A DNA stretch of 33,088 bases from Aldersonia kunmingensis. GTDB taxonomy: Bacteria; Actinomycetota; Actinomycetes; Mycobacteriales; Mycobacteriaceae. Shown here piece by piece: positions 18,701 to 27,663 of the stretch (position 1 is its first letter; every line of letters starts with the position of its first letter). The notes below the pieces were generated by a model. That model was not told the origin of the DNA and searched no databases. It saw nothing but the letters and a program-made list of their open reading frames with translations. The translations under genes were made by a program, and so were the position numbers. The DNA is taken from contig NZ_LRRB01000090.1 in NCBI RefSeq assembly GCF_001646865.1, forward strand, positions 1-33,088. The letters run 5' to 3'.

Positions 18701-19690
18701 GTGGCAATCTCCAAGGTCGAGCGTCTGATGAACCTCGTCATCGCCTTGCTCTCGACGGAGCAGTACCTCTCGGCCGACCGCATCAAGAAGAACGTGATGG
18801 GGTACGAGGACTCGGCCAGCGACGAGGCGTTCAGCCGGATGTTCGAGCGTGACAAGAACGAGCTCCGCGACCTGGGCATCCCGCTGCAGACCGGTCCCGT
18901 GCCGGGCAGCGTGACCAGCGACGGCTATCGCATCAATCGGGACGCGTACGAACTCCCCGAGATCGAACTGACCGATTCGGAGTCCGCCGCGGTGGCGGTG
19001 GCCGTTCAGCTGTGGGAATCGCCCGAGCTCGCGGCGGCCGCACAGAATGCGGTGCTCAAGCTGCGGGCCGCCGGGGTTCAGGTGGATCGGGAGCCCGCCG
19101 CGATCGTCAGCACGGTCGCCGCGCCGACCCGCGGCTCCGAGCCCGCATTGGGCAAGCTGCTCGCCGCGATCGAGGAGGGCAGGGCGGTGCGTTTCCAGCA
19201 TCGCGGCCGCCCCACCGACCCGTTCGTGCCGCGCGATGTCGAGCCGTGGGGAATCGTCACCCGCAACGGCCGGTGGTACCTCGTCGGCTTCGACCGGGAC
19301 CGCGGGGCCGAGCGCACCTACCGGTTGTCCCGGATCGGTGACGACGTGGCCGCCTACGGCCCGGCGAACAGCGTGCGGAAACCCGAACATCTGGACCTGC
19401 GCGCCGTAGTGGACCGCATCAGCGGCGCCCCGGTCACCGGCACGGCCACCGTCTGGGTGGCGCACGGGCACGCATACGACGTGCGCCGGCTCGGCAAGGT
19501 CATCGGAACCCGGCGGGTCGGGGAGCGCGACGGGGACCTGGTCGAACTCGTCGTGCGCTCGCGGGACTGGATCGGCCGGATGATCGCAGGGCACGGAGCG
19601 GGGGTTCTGGTGATCGAGCCGGAGGAACTGCGCAAGGACGTCACCGCACGGCTCGAGGCGGCCGCCGATCAGGACGAGGCCCTGCGATGA
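18701..19690 (+). CDS. pafB: WYL-domain regulator PafB
   Basis: PafB and PafC together form the activator of the LexA-independent DNA-damage response in mycobacteria. They do not take part in pupylation. The 329-residue protein has an N-terminal winged helix-turn-helix (about 1-70: VERLMNLVIALLSTEQYLSA), a middle linking region, and a WYL domain with the literal W-Y-L at residues 192-194 in GRWYLVGFDRDRGAERTYRL. WYL domains are thought to sense single-stranded DNA or another nucleic-acid signal. The start is GTG. It overlaps pafC by ATGA, which fits a fixed PafB:PafC ratio. As I recall, rhodococci and nocardiae also carry the pair. Confidence 0.96.
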   Translation: MAISKVERLMNLVIALLSTEQYLSADRIKKNVMGYEDSASDEAFSRMFERDKNELRDLGIPLQTGPVPGSVTSDGYRINRDAYELPEIELTDSESAAVAVAVQLWESPELAAAAQNAVLKLRAAGVQVDREPAAIVSTVAAPTRGSEPALGKLLAAIEEGRAVRFQHRGRPTDPFVPRDVEPWGIVTRNGRWYLVGFDRDRGAERTYRLSRIGDDVAAYGPANSVRKPEHLDLRAVVDRISGAPVTGTATVWVAHGHAYDVRRLGKVIGTRRVGERDGDLVELVVRSRDWIGRMIAGHGAGVLVIEPEELRKDVTARLEAAADQDEALR

Positions 19691-20685
19691 GCAACCGACT
19701 CGCCACCCGGATGTCGCGCCTGCTGAACATGGTTCCGTACCTGCTCGCGCACCCCGGTATCAGCAAGCTCGAGGCGGCCGCCGACCTCGGGGTCACGGTC
19801 AAGCAGCTCGAAAGCGACCTCAACCAGCTGTGGATGTGCGGGTTGCCGGGGTACAGCCCGGGCGACCTGATCGACCTCGCCTTCACCGACGACACGGTCT
19901 CGGTGACGTTCTCGGCCGGTATGGACCGTCCGCTGCGCCTTACCTCGACCGAGGCGACCGCGTTGCTGGTCGCGCTGCGATCGCTCGTCGAGATGCCCGG
20001 CATGGTCGACCCGTCCGCGGCGCAGGGCGCGATGGCCAAGATCGAGTCGGCCGCCGGTGCCGCCGCCCGCTCGCGCACCGACGAGCCGGGGGACTTCGGT
20101 CCGGCTGCACCGGCGGAAAGCCCGGTCACCGCGACCGTGCGATCCGCGCTGCACCGCTCACATGCACTGCGCTTGGTGTACTACTCGGCGAGCCGGGACA
20201 CCGTTTCCGAACGAGATGTCGACCCCATTCGTATAGTCCTCGTGGACAACCACAGCTACCTGCAGGGCTGGTGCCGCAACGCCGAGGGCGTGCGGTTGTT
20301 CCGGTTCGACCGCATCGACGACGCGACCGAACTGGACGAGCCGTCCCGGCCGCCGGAGACGGCGCTGGCCGAACAGGACGCGATGGAACTGTTCAGCGAC
20401 GATCCGGGGCTGCCGCTCGCGCGGTTGGTCATTGCAGCGGATTCGTCGTGGGCGCTGGACCAGTACCCGATGAGCAATGTCGTCGTCCGGGATGACGCCA
20501 CTATCGGGGCCACGATGCGATTCGCGAGCGTGGATTGGATGGCTCGTTTGGTCCTGGGCTTCGGTGGCGGGATGCGGGCGGTCGAGCCGCCGGAATTGGT
20601 CGCCGCGATCAGCAACAAGGCCGCCGCGGCAGTGGCGGCGTACCGGGAGTTGGACGGAAGTTCGGGTGTCCCGCCCGTCCGGTAG
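19687..20685 (+). CDS. pafC: WYL-domain regulator PafC
   Basis: This 332-residue partner of PafB has the same build: an N-terminal helix-turn-helix (MSRLLNMVPYLLAHPGISKL with LEAAADLGVTVKQLESDLNQ) and a WYL-type domain. In PafC the W-Y-L motif is replaced by SYLQGWCRNAEGVRLFRFDR. The sequence therefore supports a divergent paralogue, not a recent copy. It starts in an ATGA overlap with pafB. Its TAG stop forms part of the likely -10 of tatA. Unlike PafB, its middle region (about 120-150) is Ala/Glu/Ser-rich and probably flexible. Confidence 0.96.
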   Translation: MSNRLATRMSRLLNMVPYLLAHPGISKLEAAADLGVTVKQLESDLNQLWMCGLPGYSPGDLIDLAFTDDTVSVTFSAGMDRPLRLTSTEATALLVALRSLVEMPGMVDPSAAQGAMAKIESAAGAAARSRTDEPGDFGPAAPAESPVTATVRSALHRSHALRLVYYSASRDTVSERDVDPIRIVLVDNHSYLQGWCRNAEGVRLFRFDRIDDATELDEPSRPPETALAEQDAMELFSDDPGLPLARLVIAADSSWALDQYPMSNVVVRDDATIGATMRFASVDWMARLVLGFGGGMRAVEPPELVAAISNKAAAAVAAYRELDGSSGVPPVR

Positions 20686-20688
20686 CAT
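20683..20688 (+). promoter_or_regulatory. Candidate -10 box of tatA overlapping the pafC stop codon
   Basis: TAGCAT begins with the TAG stop of pafC. Transcription would start near 20695, giving a leader of about 24 nt with the ribosome site GGAGG (20707-20711) 7 nt before the tatA ATG. Confidence 0.4.
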
Positions 20689-20718
20689 CGAAGTCACCTG
20701 AACTCCGGAGGTTGAATC

Positions 20719-21009
20719 ATGGGCGCAATGAGTCCTTGGCATTGGGCGATCGTGCTGCTCGTGCTTGTCCTGCTGTTCGGCTCAAAGAAACTGCCCGACG
20801 CCGCTCGGGGTCTCGGCCGCTCGCTGCGCATCTTCAAGAGCGAAATGAGCGAGATGCAGAACGACAAGTCGGCACCCGCCGAGCAGGCCCCGGCACAGCC
20901 GCAGACCCAGCAGTTGCCGCCGGCCCAGCCGCCGTTGGCGCAGCCGACACAACACGCTCAGTCGCAGCAGCCGCAGTCGTCCGAACACGCGGATCCACGC
21001 TCGGCGTAA
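20719..21009 (+). CDS. tatA: Sec-independent protein translocase TatA
   Basis: TatA oligomers form the passage for folded, twin-arginine proteins in the cytoplasmic membrane. The 96-residue protein starts [20 protein letters not shown], a single short membrane helix, then the hinge F-G-S-K-K-L-P and the amphipathic helix [19 protein letters not shown]. The tail from about residue 48 is rich in Pro, Gln and Ala and is probably disordered, as in mycobacterial TatA. It precedes tatC, with a hairpin between the two genes. No tatB is present here, and it is usually unlinked in this group. Confidence 0.96.
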   Translation: MGAMSPWHWAIVLLVLVLLFGSKKLPDAARGLGRSLRIFKSEMSEMQNDKSAPAEQAPAQPQTQQLPPAQPPLAQPTQHAQSQQPQSSEHADPRSA

Positions 21010-21026
21010 CCGTCCGGCCACGGCGC

Positions 21027-21043
21027 CGCTCGCTAGGCGAGCG
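21027..21043 (+). terminator. Hairpin between tatA and tatC
   Basis: CGCTCGC (21027-21033) pairs with GCGAGCG (21037-21043) around a TAG loop, 17 nt after the tatA stop. It could act as a partial terminator that keeps TatA in excess over TatC, or as an mRNA-stabilising element. Confidence 0.45.
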
Positions 21044-21142
21044 ACTGCGTCGGGCCCGAGTCGGCGCCCACGGCACGACAGAGAACGGGGTGATGGCGCA
21101 CCCCGAAATTCGCGACGGTAAGGGAAGCAAGGGACAGGCGAA

Positions 21143-22063
21143 GTGCGCATTCCGTTCGATCCGCGGCGCAGTCGGCGTCGCACGAATCCGGACGGCACAA
21201 TGTCGCTGGTCGAGCACCTGTACGAACTTCGCACAAGGCTGCTGATCTCGCTATTGGCTGTCGGCGTCACGACGCTGTTCGGCTTCTTCTGGTACTCGCA
21301 CTCGATTCTCGGGATCGAAAGCCTCGGCGACATCCTGCGTGGTCCGTATTGCTCGCTGCCCGACTCCGCCCGAGCGCAACTTGCCCCCGACGACGAGTGC
21401 CGGTTGCTCGCGACCGGGCCGTTCGAGCAGTTCATGCTCCGATTCAAGGTGGCACTGACCGCCGGTGTGGTGCTCGCGTGCCCGATCTGGCTCTATCAGC
21501 TGTGGGCGTTCATCACGCCCGGGCTGTACCGCAATGAGCGGCGCTACGCGGTCGGCTTCGTCGCCGCCGGCGCCGCACTCTTCGTCACGGGCGCAGTGCT
21601 CGCCTACGTCGTCGTGGCCAAGGCGTTGCATTTTCTGCTCACCATCGGCGACAACGTGCAGATCACGGCGCTGTCCGGTGCGGAGTACTTCGGCTTCGTA
21701 ATCAACCTGCTGATCATCTTCGGTGTCAGTTTCGAGCTACCGCTGATCGTGGTCGCGCTGAACTTCGTCGGTGTGCTCACCTACGAGCGGCTCAAGCGCT
21801 GGCGGCGCGGCCTGATCTTCGGGCTGTTCGTTTTCGCTGCCGTCGTCACGCCCGGTCAGGACCCGTTCTCGATGTTGGCGCTGGCGCTGGCCTTGACACT
21901 CCTGTTGGAAAGCGCGATCCAGATCGCGCGCATCCACGACAGGCGCAAGGCCAAGCGCGAGGCAGCCGACGAGTGGCTGAACGACGAGGAAGCAGCCCCG
22001 ATCGGCGCACCGGACCCGGTGGCGGCTCCGGAGAAGGTCGACGATTTCTCGGACACGCTCTGA
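21143..22063 (+). CDS. tatC: Sec-independent protein translocase TatC
   Basis: TatC is the multi-span receptor of twin-arginine signal peptides. The 306-residue protein has a basic N-terminus, then [14 protein letters not shown] with the conserved Glu. Six predicted membrane segments follow, including [60 protein letters not shown] and [20 protein letters not shown]. The motifs FxxELP and VVTPGQDP are family hallmarks. The C-terminal tail (about 265-306) is acidic and cytoplasmic. The GTG at 21143 is preferred with a weak upstream GGACAGG. A later in-frame ATG at residue 20 (MSLVEH) would also give a complete protein. It is followed after 1 bp by helY. Confidence 0.96.
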   Translation: MRIPFDPRRSRRRTNPDGTMSLVEHLYELRTRLLISLLAVGVTTLFGFFWYSHSILGIESLGDILRGPYCSLPDSARAQLAPDDECRLLATGPFEQFMLRFKVALTAGVVLACPIWLYQLWAFITPGLYRNERRYAVGFVAAGAALFVTGAVLAYVVVAKALHFLLTIGDNVQITALSGAEYFGFVINLLIIFGVSFELPLIVVALNFVGVLTYERLKRWRRGLIFGLFVFAAVVTPGQDPFSMLALALALTLLLESAIQIARIHDRRKAKREAADEWLNDEEAAPIGAPDPVAAPEKVDDFSDTL

Positions 22064-22064
22064 C

Positions 22065-24773
22065 GTGGCCACCTCGCCGCAGTCCACGCAGCTGGACGCG
22101 TTCGCCCGTGAGTTGAGTTTCCCGCTGGACAAATTCCAGCTCGATTCCTGCGCTGCACTCGAGAACGGCCACGGCGTCCTCGTCTGCGCGCCTACCGGGG
22201 CCGGCAAGACTGTGGTGGGCGAATTCGCCGTCCATCTTGCGCTCGCCTCGGGCGGAAAATGCTTCTATACAACGCCGATCAAAGCGCTGTCGAACCAGAA
22301 GTTCGCCGACCTCGCTCAGCGCTACGGGCGCGACACGGTCGGCCTGCTCACGGGCGATCAGTCGATCAACCCGCATGCACCAGTGGTCGTCATGACCACG
22401 GAGGTGCTGCGCAACATGCTCTACGCGGCCTCCCCGGCGCTGACGGGCCTGTCCCATGTCGTCATGGACGAGGTGCATTTCCTCGCCGACCGGTTCCGCG
22501 GCGCGGTGTGGGAAGAGGTGATCCTGCACCTGCCCGAAGACGTCCGCGTGGTCAGCCTGTCGGCGACAGTGAGCAACGCCGAGGAGTTCGGCGCATGGAT
22601 CCAGACCGTCCGCGGCGACACCACGGTGGTCGTGGACGAGATCCGTCCGGTCCCGCTGTGGCAGCACGTCCTCGTCGGGTCCCGGATGTTCGACCTGTTC
22701 GACAGCAAGAGCCAGGCGGACGCGCCCGGCAAGAAGATCGTCGTCGACCAGGAACTGACCCGCTACGTGAAGCAACGGCGGGATGCCGACCGGGCCGCAT
22801 CGTGGGACGACCGTCCACGACGTGGTGGCCCGCGCGGCGGATACCGGCCGCCGCCGCGTCCGGATGTCCTGGCCCGCCTCGACTCCGAGGGGCTGCTGCC
22901 CGCCATCACATTCATCTTCAGCCGTGCCGGCTGCGATGCCGCACTTGGCCAGTGCCTGCGCTCGCGGCTGGATCTCGGCAACCCGGACAACCAGGACCGG
23001 ATCGACGCGATCATCACCGAGCACACCGGCGAGTTGCCCCGCAACGACCTCGAGGTGCTGGGCTATTGGGAGTGGCGCGAGGCGCTGCACCGCGGGCTCG
23101 CCGCGCATCACGCCGGCATGCTGCCCGCGTTCCGGCACACCGTCGAAGAACTGTTCGTGAACGGTCTGGTCCGCGCCGTGTTCGCCACCGAGACACTGGC
23201 ATTGGGAATCAATATGCCGGCTCGCACGGTCGTGCTCGAGCGGCTCGTGAAGTTCAACGGTGAGACGCATGCCGATCTGACACCGGGGGAGTACACACAG
23301 CTGACCGGCCGCGCCGGCCGTCGCGGCATCGACGTCGAGGGTCATGCCGTGGTGGTGTGGCACCCGAACCTCGACACCACGGCAGTCGCCGGGCTCGCGT
23401 CGACCCGCACCTACCCGCTGCGCAGTTCGTTCCGGCCCGGCTACAACATGTCGATCAACCTCATCGACCGGATGGGCGCCACCGATTCGCATGCGCTGCT
23501 GGAACGCTCTTTTGCGCAGTTCCAAGCGGACCGTTCGGTGGTCGGGCTGGTCCGCGGCATCGAACGCAACGAGCACGACCTGACGAAGCTGCGCGATCAA
23601 CTCGGTGGGGACGGCAGCGATTTCATCGAGTACATGTCGCTGCGCGAACGGATCAGGGAGCGCGAGCGGTCGGTCGAGCGTCAGGGCCGGGCAGACCGCC
23701 GGGCTGTGGCCGTGCACGCGCTGGCCGGTCTGCGCCGGGGCGACGTCGTCTCGATTCCCAGCGGACGCCGGGCCGGGCTGGCTGTGGTGCTCGAACCAGA
23801 CGCAGATTCCGGCGATCCGCGCCCGCTCGTGCTCACCCAGGACAAATGGGCCGGCCGCGTCTCGGTAGCCGATTTTCCCACTCCGGCAGCGGCATTGGGC
23901 CGAATGCGGCTGCCCAGGCATGTCGACCATCGCACTGCGCGGGTGCGTCGCGACCTGGCGTCGGCGCTGCGCAGTACCGGCATTTCCGCGCCGCGTACCC
24001 AACGTGGCAAGCGCGCTTCCCGTGCAGCGGACGATCATGAGCTTGCCGCCCTGCGCCGGGCGTTGCGGGCGCATCCATGCCACGACCTGCCCGACCGCGA
24101 GCAGCGCGCCCGCGTCGGTGAGCGCTACAACCGCGTGCTGCGCGAGACGGATTCGATGAAGCAGAAGGTCGCCGCGACGACCAACTCGTTGGCGCGCACG
24201 TTCGATCGCATCGTCGGACTCCTGACCGAACGTGGCTACATCGCCGATGGCGAGATAACCGAGCACGGACGTCGGCTCACCCGCATCTATGCCGAGGCCG
24301 ACCTGCTCGTGGCCGAATGCCTGCGCGACGGAGCATGGAAGGGTCTCACGCCCGCGGAGCTCGCCGCGGTCGCTTCGGCGGTGGTGTACGAGGCCCGTCG
24401 GGAATCCGGCTTTCTCATGGTGTCGGGTCCGACCGACGGAATCCGCAACGCGCTCGGCCGGACGGTTCGGTTGTGGAGCGAACTTCGATCCGACGAGGCG
24501 CGGCACAAGCTGCCGTTGACCCGCGAACCCGACCTCGGCTTCGTCGAGGCCGTGTACAAGTGGGCGAGCGGCGAGGCGCTGGTCGAGGCGTTGCTCGCGG
24601 GTGGGGACCAGGGCAACGCACTGCCCGCCGGTGATTTCGTGCGCTGGTGCCGTCAGGTGATCGACATCCTCGATCAGCTCCAGGCCACCACAGAGGACCC
24701 CGAGATCGCGGCGACCGCAGCCAAGGGTGTGCGGGCGATCCGGCGCGGGGTCGTGGCGGTCGACTCGGCGTAG
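22065..24773 (+). CDS. helY: DEAD/DEAH-box RNA helicase HelY (Ski2/Mtr4-like)
   Basis: The 902-residue protein is a superfamily 2 helicase of the Ski2-like class, proposed to unwind structured RNA. Walker A is APTGAGKT at 42-49 and the DEVH box is at 135-138 (HVVMDEVHFLADRFRG). Motif III is SATVSNAEEF, and motif VI is TGRAGRRGID. Between the RecA domains there is an Arg/Gly/Pro-rich insert (RPRRGGPRGGYRPPPRPD, near 248-267). The C-terminal half carries the helical arch region and DSHC-like domain (GEALVEALLAGGDQGNALPA, FVRWCRQVIDILDQL). The GTG start at 22065 is 1 bp after the tatC stop and translation is likely coupled. The link to Tat is positional only. Confidence 0.93.
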   Translation: MATSPQSTQLDAFARELSFPLDKFQLDSCAALENGHGVLVCAPTGAGKTVVGEFAVHLALASGGKCFYTTPIKALSNQKFADLAQRYGRDTVGLLTGDQSINPHAPVVVMTTEVLRNMLYAASPALTGLSHVVMDEVHFLADRFRGAVWEEVILHLPEDVRVVSLSATVSNAEEFGAWIQTVRGDTTVVVDEIRPVPLWQHVLVGSRMFDLFDSKSQADAPGKKIVVDQELTRYVKQRRDADRAASWDDRPRRGGPRGGYRPPPRPDVLARLDSEGLLPAITFIFSRAGCDAALGQCLRSRLDLGNPDNQDRIDAIITEHTGELPRNDLEVLGYWEWREALHRGLAAHHAGMLPAFRHTVEELFVNGLVRAVFATETLALGINMPARTVVLERLVKFNGETHADLTPGEYTQLTGRAGRRGIDVEGHAVVVWHPNLDTTAVAGLASTRTYPLRSSFRPGYNMSINLIDRMGATDSHALLERSFAQFQADRSVVGLVRGIERNEHDLTKLRDQLGGDGSDFIEYMSLRERIRERERSVERQGRADRRAVAVHALAGLRRGDVVSIPSGRRAGLAVVLEPDADSGDPRPLVLTQDKWAGRVSVADFPTPAAALGRMRLPRHVDHRTARVRRDLASALRSTGISAPRTQRGKRASRAADDHELAALRRALRAHPCHDLPDREQRARVGERYNRVLRETDSMKQKVAATTNSLARTFDRIVGLLTERGYIADGEITEHGRRLTRIYAEADLLVAECLRDGAWKGLTPAELAAVASAVVYEARRESGFLMVSGPTDGIRNALGRTVRLWSELRSDEARHKLPLTREPDLGFVEAVYKWASGEALVEALLAGGDQGNALPAGDFVRWCRQVIDILDQLQATTEDPEIAATAAKGVRAIRRGVVAVDSA

Positions 24774-24839
24774 CGGGTACCGCGCCGCGATCCGAATGCG
24801 GGTTACGGTGATGCGAGAGCGACGGAAGCGAGGAAGCAC

Positions 24840-25526
24840 GTGAGTGATCCGCGGGAACCGGAGGATGCGAATTCGCCGTGGGCGCGTCCCGGACAGCCGT
24901 CGCCCGAGACTCCGGAATCGTCGTCGTCCGAGCATCCGGAACAGCAGGCCTGGGAGCCCGATGCAACGCAGCAGGCGTATGAGCCGCAGCAGTGGCCCGG
25001 GCAGCAGAACTGGCCACAACAACAGTGGCAGCCGCAGCCGCAGCAACCGGGCTGGCAGGGCGGTCCGTACCAGCAGGGCCAGCCCTATCCGCAGGGGCAG
25101 CCGTATCAGCAGCAGTGGGCACCCCAACCGGGCCAGCAGTACTACTACCAGGGCCAGCCGTACGGCGCCGCGCCTCAGCAGGCGTATGGCGAGGTTCCGC
25201 CGATGCCGACCGACACCCAGAAACGTTCTCGTGCTCCGCTTTTTATCGGGCTCGGTGTGCTTGTCGTGATCATCGGGGTCGTGGCGGGCGTCTTCTTCGC
25301 CGGCGGGACCACTCTCGATCAGGAGGCCGCGCAGATCGGTGTGGCGCAGATCCTCACCAACAGCTACGGGCTCGAGAACGTCACCGACGTGAGTTGTCCC
25401 TCCGGCCAGCAGGTGAAAGAGAACGACAGTTTCATCTGCACCGTGCTCATCGACGGTGAAAGCCGCGATGTGGCAGTCACATTCGTAGACGACGACGGCA
25501 CATACGAGGTCGGCCGGCCGTTGTGA
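24840..25526 (+). CDS. Membrane-anchored DUF4333 protein with Gln/Pro/Tyr-rich N-terminus
   Basis: The 228-residue protein has a long cytoplasmic low-complexity region (about 35-120), built from QQ, QP, GQPY and PQQ units, as in EPQQWPGQQNWPQQQWQPQ. One membrane helix follows at about 133-156 (FIGLGVLVVIIGVVAGVFFA), then an extracellular domain of the DUF4333 type (159-228) with two Cys that could form a disulfide (DVSCPSGQQV and SFICTVLID). The GTG at 24840 follows GAGGAAG by a few bases. It is the positional equivalent of Rv2091c. The function is unknown, but similar domains occur in many actinobacterial cell-surface proteins. It meets the exonuclease gene head-on. Confidence 0.88.
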   Translation: MSDPREPEDANSPWARPGQPSPETPESSSSEHPEQQAWEPDATQQAYEPQQWPGQQNWPQQQWQPQPQQPGWQGGPYQQGQPYPQGQPYQQQWAPQPGQQYYYQGQPYGAAPQQAYGEVPPMPTDTQKRSRAPLFIGLGVLVVIIGVVAGVFFAGGTTLDQEAAQIGVAQILTNSYGLENVTDVSCPSGQQVKENDSFICTVLIDGESRDVAVTFVDDDGTYEVGRPL

Positions 25527-25543
25527 CGGACCTCAGCGGTCCG
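25527..25543. terminator. Short hairpin at the DUF4333/exonuclease convergence
   Basis: CGGACC (25527-25532) pairs with GGTCCG (25538-25543) around TCAGC. It overlaps the stop codon of the minus-strand exonuclease gene. The gap between the genes is only 6 bp, so this hairpin is the sole terminator candidate for both. Confidence 0.4.
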
Positions 25544-26480
25544 CCATCGCGGCGATCAGGCGGCTGATCGGGCTCTCGGCGTTGTACTTCGCAGCGAGTT
25601 CCTCGAGCCGGTCCGGGTCGACCGGCGTGCTGGGCAAGGTGTCCGGTCCCGACATCATCACCTCGGCGTCGCACACAACGCGAACCACGGGTGCCGCCGC
25701 ATCGAGATAATCGGAGGCCGCAGCCAGCTTGGCCCGCATGCCCTGTGCCATATCGGATTCCGGGTCCAGCACCGCGGCGCGCAGCCCTTCGAGACTGCCG
25801 AATCGCAGGATCAGCGCCGAGGCCGACTTCTCGCCGACGCCCTTGACGCCGGGCAGGCCGTCGGACGCATCACCGCGCAGCGTGGCGAGATCGGCGTACG
25901 CGGGCCCCGCGTTCGGAACCGGGACACCGTATTTCGCGGCGACCTCGGCCGGCCCGAACAGCTCGGCCTTGGCCAGCCCACGCCCGACATAGAAGACCCG
26001 CACTTTCGGTGCGGGGTCGTCGCGCACGAGCTGCAATAGATCGCGATCTCCGCTGACCACGACGACCTCGTCGGTTTGTTCGATAGTGCTCAGCGTGCCG
26101 AGCACGTCGTCGGCCTCGAGCCCCTCGGCGCCCGCGGTCGCAATACCCGCGGCGGCGAGCACGTTCAGGATCATCTCGACCTGAGGGGTGAGCGCATCGG
26201 GCACCTCCTCGGCGCCCGGTGCGGATCCCGCGGTGGTGTCGAGTCGATGCGCCTTGTAGGACGGCACCGCATCGACGCGGAACTGCGGACGCCAGTCCAG
26301 ATCGAGGCACACCACGAGCCGCGTCGGCTGGTGGCGGGCGATCAGCGCAGCGACCATGTCGGTGAACCCACGTACCGCGTTGACTGGGCGGCCGTCGGGT
26401 GCGGTGATTTTGTCCGGGATGGCATGGAATGCGCGAAACCACAGGCTCGCGCCGTCGAGGAGGAGCAATCGTCCGCTCAT
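25533..26480 (-). CDS. 5'-3' exonuclease (flap-nuclease family)
   Basis: The 315-residue protein equals the stand-alone 5' nuclease domain found at the N-terminus of DNA polymerase I. It starts [20 protein letters not shown] with metal-binding Asp9. [11 protein letters not shown] and [13 protein letters not shown] carry further acidic ligands. [27 protein letters not shown] is the helix-3-turn-helix DNA clamp. It probably removes RNA or flaps during repair or replication, as a second enzyme beside PolA. The ATG follows TACGCT by 7 nt. It is divergent from pepE and is the positional equivalent of Rv2090. Confidence 0.93.
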   Translation of the reverse strand: MSGRLLLLDGASLWFRAFHAIPDKITAPDGRPVNAVRGFTDMVAALIARHQPTRLVVCLDLDWRPQFRVDAVPSYKAHRLDTTAGSAPGAEEVPDALTPQVEMILNVLAAAGIATAGAEGLEADDVLGTLSTIEQTDEVVVVSGDRDLLQLVRDDPAPKVRVFYVGRGLAKAELFGPAEVAAKYGVPVPNAGPAYADLATLRGDASDGLPGVKGVGEKSASALILRFGSLEGLRAAVLDPESDMAQGMRAKLAAASDYLDAAAPVVRVVCDAEVMMSGPDTLPSTPVDPDRLEELAAKYNAESPISRLIAAMADR

Positions 26481-26487
26481 GGTCCCC

Positions 26488-26511
26488 AGCGTAGGGGGCG
26501 ATGACTAACCT
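26488..26511. promoter_or_regulatory. Divergent leaderless promoters of the exonuclease gene and pepE
   Basis: Only 37 bp separate the two start codons. On the minus strand TACGCT (26488-26493) lies 7 nt before the exonuclease ATG. On the plus strand TAACCT (26506-26511) lies 6 nt before the pepE ATG. Neither gene has a ribosome site. Confidence 0.45.
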
Positions 26512-26517
26512 GAGTCC

Positions 26518-27663
26518 ATGAGCACCGCATCAAACAAGGGTGGATCGAGCCGATTTCCTTCCCCCGTCTACGGTGACCGACTCGAGCGTGCCGCGGCGAT
26601 CGCCGGAAAAGCCGGCCTCGACGGCCTGTTGATCACGCCCGGTCCGGACCTGCAGTACATGCTCGGCACCCGCGCGCAGTCCTATGAGCGGCTTACCTGC
26701 CTGGTGGTTCCGTCGAACGGCGGGAAGCCGACGATCGTCGTTCCGAAACTTGAACTCGCCGGCATCGGTGATTCCGCCACCGCCGATCTCGGCCTCGACA
26801 TCCGGGACTGGGTGGACGGTCAGGACGTGTATGGCATCGTGAAGGACCTGCTCGGCGGGACGCGCGCTGCGGTGGCCGAGGCAATGCCGGCGCTGCACCT
26901 GGTGCCACTCGCGGACAAGCTCGGCGCGCTGCCGATCCTTGCCACCGGAGTCCTTCGCGACCTGCGAATGGTCAAGGACGCCAGCGAGATCGATGCGCTG
27001 CGCCGCGCGGGACAGGCGATCGACCGCGTGCACGCCCGCATGGGTGAATGGCTGCGTGCGGGACGCACCGAGGCCGAGGTTGCCGCCGACATCAACCGCG
27101 CAATCGTCGAAGAGGGCCACACGCACGCCGAATTCATCATCGTCGGGTCCGGCCCGAATGGCGCGAACCCGCACCACGAGGTGTCCGACCGGATGATCGA
27201 ACCGGGCGATATCGTCGTCATCGATATCGGCGGTCCGGTCGAACCCGGCTACAACTCCGATTCGACTCGAACGTACGCGATCGGAAAGCCGCCGAGCGGA
27301 AAGATCGCGGACCAGTACGAGGCACTGCAGCGTGCCCAGCAAGCCGCGGTCGATGCGGTTCGGCCGGGAATCACCGCGGAGGCCGTGGATGCCGCAGCGC
27401 GGGATCCGCTCGTCGGCGAGGGCCTCGGAGAATATTTCGTGCACCGCACCGGGCACGGCATTGGACTGTCAGTCCACGAGGAGCCGTACATCGTGTCGGG
27501 TAACGACATCGTGCTTGCGCCGGGCATGGCGTTCAGCGTCGAACCCGGTATCTACTTCCGGGGCGATTGGGGAGCGAGGATCGAAGACATCGTGGTGGTC
27601 ACCGAGGACGGCTGCGAACCGATGAACACCCGCCCGCACGACCTGGTGGTGCTACCCGGATGA
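26518..27663 (+). CDS. pepE: Xaa-Pro dipeptidase/aminopeptidase (M24)
   Basis: The 381-residue cytoplasmic metallopeptidase cleaves peptides with proline in second position. The N-terminal creatinase-like domain (1-140) is followed by a pita-bread domain. The metal ligands are Asp236 (VVIDIGG), Asp248 (GYNSDSTRTY), His313 (RTGHGIGLSVHEEP), then Glu in FSVEPGIY and Glu in GARIEDIVVV. All five are present, so it should be active with Mn or Co. It overlaps the next gene by ATGA. The position and likeness match PepE (Rv2089c) of mycobacteria. Confidence 0.94.
   Translation: MSTASNKGGSSRFPSPVYGDRLERAAAIAGKAGLDGLLITPGPDLQYMLGTRAQSYERLTCLVVPSNGGKPTIVVPKLELAGIGDSATADLGLDIRDWVDGQDVYGIVKDLLGGTRAAVAEAMPALHLVPLADKLGALPILATGVLRDLRMVKDASEIDALRRAGQAIDRVHARMGEWLRAGRTEAEVAADINRAIVEEGHTHAEFIIVGSGPNGANPHHEVSDRMIEPGDIVVIDIGGPVEPGYNSDSTRTYAIGKPPSGKIADQYEALQRAQQAAVDAVRPGITAEAVDAAARDPLVGEGLGEYFVHRTGHGIGLSVHEEPYIVSGNDIVLAPGMAFSVEPGIYFRGDWGARIEDIVVVTEDGCEPMNTRPHDLVVLPG

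Noticed and set aside
11481-20685. Pup-proteasome locus as a possible new system
   Set aside because: All parts (mpa, dop, pup, prcB, prcA, pafA, pafB, pafC) have their full motifs and the known arrangement. It is a complete but described system.
21846-25127. Very long open frame antisense to helY (over 1000 codons), and similar long antisense frames opposite metH (2040-4025, 4293-5984) and pafA/pafB (17429-19594)
   Set aside because: In GC-rich coding DNA the antisense frame often stays open because stop codons are AT-rich. The translated products are low-complexity Arg/Leu/Gly/Asp-rich, show no domain, and the sense genes are certain.
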